A DNA stretch of 10,588 nucleotides from Erysipelotrichaceae bacterium (GTDB lineage Bacteria; Bacillota_I; Bacilli_A; Erysipelotrichales; Erysipelotrichaceae): contig DOKQ01000005.1 of assembly GCA_003510215.1 (NCBI GenBank), positions 1-10,588 of the forward strand. Reading direction: 5' to 3'. The stretch's first letter is position 1. The number at the start of each line of letters is the position of its first letter. Of the stretch, positions 5,334 to 10,588 are shown piece by piece. The notes below the pieces were generated by a model that was not told the origin of the DNA, did not search any database, and saw only the letters and a program-made list of their open reading frames with translations. Position numbers and translations under genes: made by a program.

Positions 5334-6662
5334 GTGAAACAAGCAAATCTGAAATTATTTCCTTTAGCCTGGCCGATTTTTATTGAAATTGCCCTGTTTA
5401 TGCTCATGGGAAACATTGATGTCATCATGCTCAGCCGATTTAATGAAGTGGCGGTAGCAGCCGTAGGAAATGCCAATCAGATTTTCGGGCTGGTAGGTCT
5501 GATTTTCAGTGTAATTACCATGTCGACAGCCGTGCTGTTAGGTCAATATATTGGTGCAAAACGAAATGATCAACTGAATATTCTAGGGTCAACAGCCATG
5601 TTTGGAAATCTGGTATTTTCATTGATGCTTTCACTGATTATCATATTCTTTTCCCGACAAATCTTATCTTTGATTAACGTACCCAACGAAGCTATTGAAC
5701 TTGCTGTCAGTTATATGGTGATTGTGGGAGGGTTTATTTTTGTTCACTCATTGAGCATGACACTAAGTTCGATGATTAAAAGTTCAGGAAATACACGCCC
5801 TGTCATGATGGTAGCACTCTTCATGAATGTTCTTAATGTGATAGGTAATTACATCTTTCTTTTTGGGCCCTTTGGCATCCCGGTTCTTGGAGTACAGGGG
5901 GTAGCCATTTCAACAGCAGTATCCAGATTTTTAGGGTTTTTATACTATTTCTATTATGTAAAGAAGCACTTGAATATCCATATATCGGTGAAATATCTGT
6001 TTCCATTTCCGAAGGAAATTGTCAAAAAGATGCTTCATGTGGGCATCCCAAGTGCACTCGAGCCATTATCTTACCAGATGTCACAATTGGTTATCTTCAG
6101 TATTATTAATACCTTAGGGTTAGTTGTGATTAATACACGACTTTATGTCATGACACTGATCTGGTTTGTTTTCTTGGCTTGCATGGCCATTTCTCAAGCT
6201 TCTCAAATTATGGTCGCTCAGATGATTGGTGCGAATAAAGAGAAAGAGGTTAAATCGATTGTATATCGAAACCTTCGACTATCCTATCTGATTACAGTCC
6301 CATTATCCATACTTCTTGCATTCTTTGGCCAATATCTAATTACCATTTTTACCAATGATCCAGCAATTATCCAGCTGGCTCGCTGGATTTTTATGGTAGA
6401 TGTGTTTGTGGAGTTGGGAAGAGTTACTAATCTGGTGATTATTAACTCTGCAAAAGGAGCAGGTGATGTTAAATTCCCTGCTTACATTGGCATTGCCTCT
6501 ATGTGGATATTTGCGGTTGGGTTTTCCTATATTCTAGGTGTGAGTCTGGGTTGGGGATTGATTGGTATTTGGGTTTCATTTGGCCTCGACGAAAGTGTTC
6601 GGGCAGTGATTATGCTCATTCGTTGGCAGACCAATGGATGGCATGGTAAAAAGCTTGTTTAA
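5334..6662 (+). CDS. MATE family multidrug/cation antiporter
   Basis: A 442-residue polytopic inner-membrane protein of the MATE (NorM/DinF-like) family, which exports cationic drugs, flavins or other small organics in exchange for Na+ or H+. The N-terminal region has the family pattern: a first helix LFPLAWPIFIEIALFMLMG, then NIDVIMLSRFNEVAVAAVGNANQ (27-49), the 'D..mlg..g..avAAvg...q' signature. About twelve hydrophobic helices follow in two related six-helix bundles, with the internal repeat restarting around the 'HVGIPSALEPLSYQM' helix in the middle. Length matches the family. GTG 5334 is preferred to TTG 5319 because of GAGGT at 5321-5325. It is 4 nt downstream of the Sua5 gene, so it is translated from the same mRNA, which a strong terminator ends. 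The transported compound is not deducible. Confidence 0.93.
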   Translation: MKQANLKLFPLAWPIFIEIALFMLMGNIDVIMLSRFNEVAVAAVGNANQIFGLVGLIFSVITMSTAVLLGQYIGAKRNDQLNILGSTAMFGNLVFSLMLSLIIIFFSRQILSLINVPNEAIELAVSYMVIVGGFIFVHSLSMTLSSMIKSSGNTRPVMMVALFMNVLNVIGNYIFLFGPFGIPVLGVQGVAISTAVSRFLGFLYYFYYVKKHLNIHISVKYLFPFPKEIVKKMLHVGIPSALEPLSYQMSQLVIFSIINTLGLVVINTRLYVMTLIWFVFLACMAISQASQIMVAQMIGANKEKEVKSIVYRNLRLSYLITVPLSILLAFFGQYLITIFTNDPAIIQLARWIFMVDVFVELGRVTNLVIINSAKGAGDVKFPAYIGIASMWIFAVGFSYILGVSLGWGLIGIWVSFGLDESVRAVIMLIRWQTNGWHGKKLV

Positions 6663-6668
6663 TCAACG

Positions 6669-6700
6669 AACTTGAAGATAAGATTCTTCAAGTTTTTTTT
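6669..6700 (+). terminator. Rho-independent terminator after the MATE gene
   Basis: AACTTGAAGA (6669-6678) pairs perfectly with TCTTCAAGTT (6685-6694) over ten base pairs around the 6-nt loop TAAGAT. The run of eight T (6693-6700) follows, starting in the last two bases of the stem. This ends the sua5-MATE transcript. Confidence 0.9.
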
Positions 6701-6712
6701 GTGCTTATAGCA

Positions 6713-6718
6713 TATAAT
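6713..6718 (+). promoter_or_regulatory. Predicted -10 element for the acyltransferase/CapK/patatin operon
   Basis: A perfect TATAAT lies 24 nt before the ATG at 6742, directly after the previous terminator. The -35 region falls in the terminator stem and T-run (AAGTTT at 6690-6695) and is poor, so basal strength or an activator is open. The ribosome site AAGGAGGA (6728-6735) is excellent, 6 nt from the ATG. Confidence 0.5.
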
Positions 6719-6741
6719 AGAGATATCAAGGAGGACACTCT

Positions 6742-7935
6742 ATGAAGAAACAGTTTATTGGTTTGGATGTTCTGCGTGGTTTCGCTCTGTTTATGACGTT
6801 ATGGATGCATACCTCATTCTATTTTTTTGATGGCCTTTATGATTTGGATTTAAACAACCCCCCATTGATTGTGACTCTGATTGGTTTTCTGCTTATGTTT
6901 GCCGGATTATTTGCGATGATAAGTGCTTTTGTCCATACGCATCAGTCACTTCTCAAGCAAGTCAAACATCAGCCAAAGAACATTTGGCAAGGCCAGTGGG
7001 TGTCTGCTCTTTTTATCTTTATTATCGGATATGCTTATTTTCTATTTACAGGACCAGGACTTGTCAATATGACTGAAGCAAGCATGGATAATAGCTTGCT
7101 TGTAGGATTCATTCGGGAGGGGATATGGACGGCAATGTCCCTGGATCGATGGCTTTATGTAGATAGTCTAATCATGTTGGCAAGCAATATTTTCTTACTC
7201 TCGATCGTGTTTTATGTTACTTCCAAAATGAAATTAGAACAACGTAGCATGCTTTATTTAATGCTAGCCTTGGGTTTCTTCATTTTATCCTTAGTGAGAA
7301 TTCCTCTGTATGAAATATATCTTCAAGCAGTTGAAAATAACCAATGGGGAATCACACTTTTACTTAATTGGATTGTCAATAAAAACAATCCGGTATTTCC
7401 ATACTTTTCCTTTGGGTTGCTTGGTAGCTGGCTTGCACTTAGAGTGCATCAGAAATCCAAACATTCATCGCTACTTGTTTTGATCGTTGGTGGGGGTCTT
7501 TTTGTTCTTGGTTTAATACTCTATATGTTTTTACCGGATACGATGCTTCAACGAAGTATTGATCTGAAATGGTTTGCTATTATGATGTTTCAAATGGGTT
7601 TATTTGTTTGGCTAGTTTATGGTTTTGTTTTCATCAAAGGGAAGTCAGTGATTCATCGCTTCTTTCAACGTTTGGGAACTGTCAGCTTGAGCGTATTCTT
7701 TGTCGAGAGTGTCGTGGCTGCACTTGTCTATCGTATCTTTATATTCATCTTTGGACCGATGTACTTTGATTTGATTCATGCATTGATTTATGGATTTATC
7801 ATGGCTACATTCTGGGGATTGTTTGTCAAGGTTTGGGAAAAAACAGGTTACAAAGGTTCGCTGGAACATCTGTATGTACGAATAAAATCAAGGTACATTG
7901 AAACGAGCAAAAAGGAAAAGGTTAAACTATTGTGA
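6742..7935 (+). CDS. Polytopic membrane protein, acyltransferase-like (HGSNAT/DUF1624- or DUF418-like)
   Basis: A 397-residue integral membrane protein with about ten hydrophobic helices. The N-terminus has the diagnostic pattern of membrane acyltransferases: GLDVLRGFALFMTLWMHT (7-24), i.e. the LDxLRG motif followed by a helix ending in a conserved His (H23). This pattern is shared by the heparan-alpha-glucosaminide N-acetyltransferase-like family (DUF1624), DUF418/YeiB and acyltransferase-3 proteins; such proteins move acyl groups from a cytoplasmic donor across the membrane to a carbohydrate or lipid, though many are unproven. Short loops such as FTGPGLVNMTEASMD and NKNNPVFPYFSFG, followed by further helices, suit this fold. 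The C-terminus (~365-397) is a basic, lysine-rich cytoplasmic tail. The stop overlaps the start of the adenylate-forming gene (GTGA, 7932-7935). Which of the three families it belongs to, and its acceptor, cannot be settled by eye. Confidence 0.72.
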   Translation: MKKQFIGLDVLRGFALFMTLWMHTSFYFFDGLYDLDLNNPPLIVTLIGFLLMFAGLFAMISAFVHTHQSLLKQVKHQPKNIWQGQWVSALFIFIIGYAYFLFTGPGLVNMTEASMDNSLLVGFIREGIWTAMSLDRWLYVDSLIMLASNIFLLSIVFYVTSKMKLEQRSMLYLMLALGFFILSLVRIPLYEIYLQAVENNQWGITLLLNWIVNKNNPVFPYFSFGLLGSWLALRVHQKSKHSSLLVLIVGGGLFVLGLILYMFLPDTMLQRSIDLKWFAIMMFQMGLFVWLVYGFVFIKGKSVIHRFFQRLGTVSLSVFFVESVVAALVYRIFIFIFGPMYFDLIHALIYGFIMATFWGLFVKVWEKTGYKGSLEHLYVRIKSRYIETSKKEKVKLL

Positions 7936-9257
7936 ACGGGCTGTTGGACGCATTTCGACTGTTCTATCATCGAAGATGGCTGAGTGAGAAAAAACTTCAG
8001 AGATATCAGCTCAAAAAACTGAATCAACTGATTCAGTATGCAAAGAAGCATAGCGAGTATTATCAGCAAGTCATCCCATTCGACACCATCAGCTCTTTTG
8101 ATCAGTTTGAAGAAATCGGGCTTTTGAACAAACAACGCCTGATGGAAAACTTTGATACAATTAACACCCTTGGGTATCAACTTGAGGATGTCATGGAGTA
8201 TGCACTAAGTAAAGAGCAGAGAAAAGACTATTATGGTTACTATCAGGATCGAGTCGTTGTCGGATTATCAAGTGGGACAAGTGGTAACAAAGGAGTCTAT
8301 TTGACTGACCGAAGTTTGACGAAGAAACTCCCATTTGTCTTTCTGGCTCGAAGCGGGATACCACTCAAGCTGTTACCATACCGGATTAGCTTCTTCCTGC
8401 GTGTCTTTTCTCAGGGGTTTCAGGATATCAACTCTCCGCTTATCAAATTACAGTACATTCATACCATGAGTGAGAGCAAAGTAATGATTGAAAAGATTCG
8501 AAGTCAAAGAAGTAATATTATCATGGGTCCACCAAGTCTTTTACGAAAACTTCTACCTTATAAGGATGAACTAAAGAAGACGGTTAAACTGATCGTCAGT
8601 TATGCAGAAGTGTTGGAAAAGGCACAAAAGATGGAGTTCGAGCGTGAGTTTGGTGCAAAAGTCATTGAAATATATCAGGCGAGTGAAGGCCAGATGGCAA
8701 GTGCTTGCTCTTACGGGAACTTGCATATCAATGAAGATCTGGTTTATGTGGAACTGTTCGATGAGCATGGTCGTCAGGTGAATGAGCCAAACAAAGTGGC
8801 ATCAATGATTATAACCAATCTGGTGAATTATGTGCAGCCTCTGATACGATATCAGATGAATGATATGATTCGCCTTGGTCACCCATGTGGCTGTGGTAGC
8901 CGCTTTCGAGTGATTGATACAATTGTCGGAAGATCTGACGATGTGTTTTACTTTCAAAATAAACAGTCACAGCGAGTGCCTATTTACCCTGACATTCTTT
9001 CTCGCTGGATTATTACAGCGACAGACAATTTGCTTGAATTTCAGGTGATTCAGAAGAAGGACGGGGATATGTTTATTGAAATGCAATGCAAAGATGAACA
9101 ATCATTTGATATCGAAGCTCACAAGATACGTAAGAACATCCTTGAGCATGCACGGGAATATAATGTTATGATTGACGTGGAATGTAAACAACGGAGCTTT
9201 GATCAAAATAAGTCGTCGTTGAAACACAAACGTTTTATACGTCAGAAAGGGGATTAA
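7932..9257 (+). CDS. Adenylate-forming enzyme, CapK/PaaK/F390-synthetase-like
   Basis: A 441-residue cytoplasmic enzyme of the ANL superfamily, predicted to activate a carboxylic acid with ATP to an acyl-AMP and perhaps transfer it. The ATP-binding loop is GLSSGTSGNKGVYL (111-124). MGPPSLLRKLL (198-208) precedes the Rossmann strand LIVSYAEVL, and IYQASEG (247-253) is the adenine-site motif equivalent to YG.TE. YQMNDMIRLG (307-316) contains the ribose-binding Asp. PCGCGS (318-323) is the Cys pair found in PaaK/F390-like members, followed by VIDTIVGRSDD (327-337). The C-terminal mini-domain ends in SSLKHKRFIR (428-437), a basic stretch that may hold the catalytic lysine. It resembles the CapK / 'putative adenylate-forming enzyme' branch more than true phenylacetate-CoA ligase. 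No carrier protein gene is nearby. The GTG start overlaps the upstream stop by 4 nt. Substrate unknown. Confidence 0.85.
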   Translation: MNGLLDAFRLFYHRRWLSEKKLQRYQLKKLNQLIQYAKKHSEYYQQVIPFDTISSFDQFEEIGLLNKQRLMENFDTINTLGYQLEDVMEYALSKEQRKDYYGYYQDRVVVGLSSGTSGNKGVYLTDRSLTKKLPFVFLARSGIPLKLLPYRISFFLRVFSQGFQDINSPLIKLQYIHTMSESKVMIEKIRSQRSNIIMGPPSLLRKLLPYKDELKKTVKLIVSYAEVLEKAQKMEFEREFGAKVIEIYQASEGQMASACSYGNLHINEDLVYVELFDEHGRQVNEPNKVASMIITNLVNYVQPLIRYQMNDMIRLGHPCGCGSRFRVIDTIVGRSDDVFYFQNKQSQRVPIYPDILSRWIITATDNLLEFQVIQKKDGDMFIEMQCKDEQSFDIEAHKIRKNILEHAREYNVMIDVECKQRSFDQNKSSLKHKRFIRQKGD

Positions 9258-9258
9258 T

Positions 9259-10056
9259 TTGAAGAAAATTGGTATTGCGTTAAGCGGCGGAGGCTCACGA
9301 GGATTTGCTCACTTGGGGGTTTTGAAAGCATTGGAAGAAAAAGGTATTGAGTTTGATGTTATTTCAGGTACGAGTGCTGGTTCCATCGTAGGTGCTTTGC
9401 TTGCCAGTGGACTAAGTGTAGATGAAATCTTTTCGTTAATGAAGGCGAAGAAATTTACGGACTATGCCAAGATTGCCATTTTTAAAGATGGATTTATGAC
9501 ACTTGAAAGTTTGAAAAAGAACTTAACCCATACCTTGAAGGAGGCCACTTTTGAACAGTTGCCCAAAGCTTTGTATATATCGGTATCTAACATTAACACG
9601 GGTGAAGTTGAATATTTGCATAAAGGAAATGTGGTCGATGCGGTTATCGCTTCATCTTCTATACCTATCCTTTTTGAGCCGATAGTTTTAAATCAACAGA
9701 CATATGTGGATGGAGGATTACTTGATAATCTACCCATCGTTCCACTCTTATCTACTTGTGATATAATCGTCGCGGTTAATGTGATGCCTGTTGAAAAACT
9801 ACAGATCGTGGATGGTATGCGGGATGTGGCCCTTAGAATTTTTGAGGTAGGTATTGGTCATGTGCATCCGGAGTTAAAGGCACGATGTGACTTATATGTT
9901 GAACCTAAAGGGATTGATAAATATCACATTTTGGATCCTCAATCTGCGGATGAGTTGTTTGAGCTAGGCTATCAAGCAACGAAAAACCATCCGGATTTGG
10001 ATGGTCTAGTTAAGAAGATCCATAAGAAGAAGAGCTTCTTTAAATTTGGTAAGTAG
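9259..10056 (+). CDS. Patatin-like phospholipase/acyl hydrolase (RssA/NTE-like)
   Basis: A 265-residue serine acyl hydrolase. The oxyanion-hole motif GGGSRG is at 10-15, the nucleophile elbow GTSAG at 37-41 (Ser39) and the dyad Asp in DGG at 151-153 (Asp151); all catalytic elements are intact. SSSIPILFEPI (132-142) before the DGG segment is also typical of bacterial patatins of the RssA/YchK group. No signal peptide is seen, so it acts in the cytoplasm, probably at the inner membrane face, releasing fatty acids from phospholipids or other acyl esters. The start is TTG 9259, one base after the previous TAA, with AAAGGGGA (9246-9253) 5 nt upstream. It is the last gene of the operon, and its 3' end overlaps the convergent HxlR gene by 17 nt. 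Confidence 0.92.
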   Translation: MKKIGIALSGGGSRGFAHLGVLKALEEKGIEFDVISGTSAGSIVGALLASGLSVDEIFSLMKAKKFTDYAKIAIFKDGFMTLESLKKNLTHTLKEATFEQLPKALYISVSNINTGEVEYLHKGNVVDAVIASSSIPILFEPIVLNQQTYVDGGLLDNLPIVPLLSTCDIIVAVNVMPVEKLQIVDGMRDVALRIFEVGIGHVHPELKARCDLYVEPKGIDKYHILDPQSADELFELGYQATKNHPDLDGLVKKIHKKKSFFKFGK

Positions 10057-10366
10057 GCTGAGACGATTTATTTGTTACATATTTCTCGCTGATTTCCTCG
10101 ATATGTTGGAAAATATGTACAAGATCTTCACCAAAAGGTGCAAGGGAATACGTGACATTATGCTCGATTTCAATGCGAATAATGATGTTTCGATCTTGCA
10201 GCATCCGCAATTTTCTGCGTAGCTCCGTACTGCTCATAAATGGAATGTTATTTAGTATATCTGAATATCGATTCGATCCCTGCTCGATTTCTGATAATAT
10301 TTCAGGAACCCATTTCGAACCAATTAAATCCTGAAGCATCTCATAGCCTAAACGAATATTCTTCAT
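10040..10366 (-). CDS. HxlR-family winged-helix transcriptional regulator
   Basis: A 108-residue DNA-binding protein of the HxlR/MarR-like fold. Typical HxlR elements are in order: a helix with DLIGSKWVPEIL (13-24, the family's 'D.IGGKW...IL'), the NRYSDILNNIP segment (32-42, 'rF.eL...ip'), SSTELRRKLRMLQDRNII (45-62, the recognition helix and 'L..Le..gli'), and the wing VTYSLAPFGEDL (71-82, 'v.YsLT..G..L'). It has no cysteine, so the Cys-based redox sensing of some relatives (YodB/HypR) is not possible here. Start at ATG 10366 (- strand) is chosen because AAAGGAGC (10378-10371) lies just upstream. An upstream ATG at 10414 would extend the protein by 16 residues across a palindrome and lacks a ribosome site. 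It is convergent with the patatin gene and divergent from dps. Confidence 0.87.
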   Translation of the reverse strand: MKNIRLGYEMLQDLIGSKWVPEILSEIEQGSNRYSDILNNIPFMSSTELRRKLRMLQDRNIIIRIEIEHNVTYSLAPFGEDLVHIFQHIEEISEKYVTNKSSQPTYQI

Positions 10367-10370
10367 CGTT

Positions 10371-10378
10371 GCTCCTTT
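10371..10378 (-). promoter_or_regulatory. Ribosome binding site deciding the HxlR start
   Basis: On the - strand, AAAGGAGC is followed after a short spacer by ATG at 10366-10364. This fixes the 108-residue form as the better start. Confidence 0.7.
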
Positions 10379-10383
10379 CAATG

Positions 10384-10399
10384 GAGACAAATTTGTCTC
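10384..10399. promoter_or_regulatory. Perfect 16-nt palindrome in the hxlR-dps intergenic region, candidate operator
   Basis: GAGACAAATTTGTCTC is an exact 8+8 palindrome. It lies between the predicted - strand start site and the ribosome site of the HxlR gene, and immediately upstream of the -35 region of dps. Relative to the predicted dps start (~10435) its centre is near -43. This placement suits an autoregulating HxlR protein that also affects dps. No direct evidence of binding. Confidence 0.55.
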
Positions 10400-10419
10400 T
10401 TTATGTTCTAACAAATATC

Positions 10420-10428
10420 TGTTATAAT
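10420..10428 (+). promoter_or_regulatory. dps promoter, extended -10
   Basis: TG-T-TATAAT is a perfect extended -10 (TGnTATAAT), 44 nt before the dps ATG. The -35 at 10400-10405 (TTTATG) is weak, as is common with extended -10 promoters. Transcription would start around 10435. Confidence 0.7.
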
Positions 10429-10448
10429 CTTAGTATAGTTGAAAACAA
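10421..10448 (-). promoter_or_regulatory. Tentative HxlR gene promoter overlapping the dps promoter
   Basis: On the - strand TTGTTT (10448-10443) is followed after 16 nt by TATAAC (10426-10421, 5/6 match to TATAAT). The -35 is poor. The -10 overlaps the dps -10 on the opposite strand, so the two promoters would compete. An alternative - strand -10 is TATACT (10437-10432). Confidence 0.35.
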
Positions 10449-10451
10449 CTA
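10436..10451 (+). repeat. Hairpin/inverted repeat at the 5' end of the dps leader
   Basis: TAGTTG-AAAA-CAACTA has perfect 6-bp arms around a 4-nt loop. It begins at about the predicted transcription start of dps and ends 6 nt before the AAAGGAGGA region begins. It could be an operator over the start site or an mRNA 5' stabilising hairpin. Confidence 0.4.
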
Positions 10452-10472
10452 AAAAATAAAGGAGGATACTTT

Positions 10473-10588
10473 ATGTATAAAAACAAAATGAATGTTTATT
10501 TATCAAACTTAATGGTTTTAAATGTAAAATTCCACAACTTGCACTGGAATGTGGTTGGAAAGCAATTTTTCCCACTTCATGAGTTCAC
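10473..10588 (+). CDS. dps: Dps family ferritin-like DNA-protection protein (5' part only)
   Basis: Only the first 38 complete codons are in the window; the gene runs off the right edge. The visible part matches the first helix and ferroxidase site of Dps: NVYLSNLMVLNVKFHNLHWNV followed by G..FF.LHEF. His24 and His36 are twelve residues apart, the same spacing as the two ferroxidase histidines of known Dps proteins (e.g. Listeria Dps). Dps dodecamers oxidise Fe(II) with hydrogen peroxide and store the iron, limiting Fenton damage. ATG 10473 has an excellent AAAGGAGGA site (10458-10466) 6 nt upstream. It is divergent from a HxlR regulator, with a shared control region. Confidence 0.93.
   Translation, partial: MYKNKMNVYLSNLMVLNVKFHNLHWNVVGKQFFPLHEF

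Noticed and set aside
7848..8180. Antisense open frame of 110 codons across the acyltransferase/CapK junction
   Set aside because: It runs opposite two well-supported genes, has no ribosome site, and its composition is that of the reverse complement of coding sequence.
10024..10041. AAGAAG-AAGAG-CTTCTT hairpin at the convergent patatin/HxlR ends as a bidirectional terminator
   Set aside because: Six-bp A/T-rich stem inside the coding end of patatin, with no real T-run on the + strand; it is explained by lysine/serine/phenylalanine codons.
9259..10056. Patatin as a CBASS effector (CapV) with the adenylate-forming gene as a partner in phage defence
   Set aside because: There is no CD-NTase (CapD/DncV-like) gene nearby. 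The GGDEF gene is in a separate transcription unit, and the partners point to lipid or acyl metabolism.
10240..10452. Forward open frame across the HxlR start and the dps promoter
   Set aside because: It covers the HxlR gene in antisense and ends in the dps leader; it has no family pattern and includes regulatory palindromes.
1..10588. Possible Mollicute-type code with TGA as tryptophan
   Set aside because: TGA ends genes cleanly at 399-401 and 7933-7935 at coupled junctions, and the proteins' tryptophans are TGG.

Overview
The window reads as a low-GC, Gram-positive-type chromosome (Bacillota). The standard genetic code is used: tryptophan is TGG and TGA ends genes. Shine-Dalgarno sites are strong, and GTG and TTG starts are common inside operons. 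The gene mix would suit an Erysipelotrichia-like or related Firmicute, but no marker fixes the genus. No phage, transposon, CRISPR, tRNA or rRNA feature is visible, so this looks like ordinary chromosome rather than an island.

Layout. (1) Bases 1-2853: the 3' end of a P-loop kinase-like gene, then a two-domain nitroreductase (TM1586 type), a YciI-like small protein, a FAD/NAD(P) ferredoxin-reductase-type oxidoreductase and a GNAT acetyltransferase. All are on the + strand and form a small redox/detoxification-flavoured cluster. The oxidoreductase has its own predicted promoter, covered by a perfect 17-nt palindrome. A Rho-independent terminator follows the acetyltransferase. (2) Bases 2891-4122: a stand-alone diguanylate cyclase with about six membrane helices, preceded by a perfect 12-bp inverted repeat. 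(3) Bases 4286-6700: Sua5/YwlC-type threonylcarbamoyl-AMP synthase (tRNA t6A) and a MATE efflux protein 4 nt downstream, closed by a clear terminator. (4) Bases 6713-10056: a tight three-gene operon of a polytopic membrane acyltransferase-like protein, a CapK/PaaK-like adenylate-forming enzyme and a patatin-like lipid hydrolase. (5) Bases 10040-10588: a HxlR-family regulator on the - strand, divergent from a dps gene that runs off the window. Their 106-nt intergenic region holds a perfect 16-nt palindrome and apparently overlapping divergent promoters.

The most interesting items are the putative acid-activation/acyl-transfer/lipid-hydrolysis operon, whose substrate cannot be deduced here, and the perfect palindromes at three control regions, two of which share CATAAA/TTTATG half-sites. 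Nothing here amounts to a proven new system. The enzyme families are known; the combination and the control sites are what merit checking.
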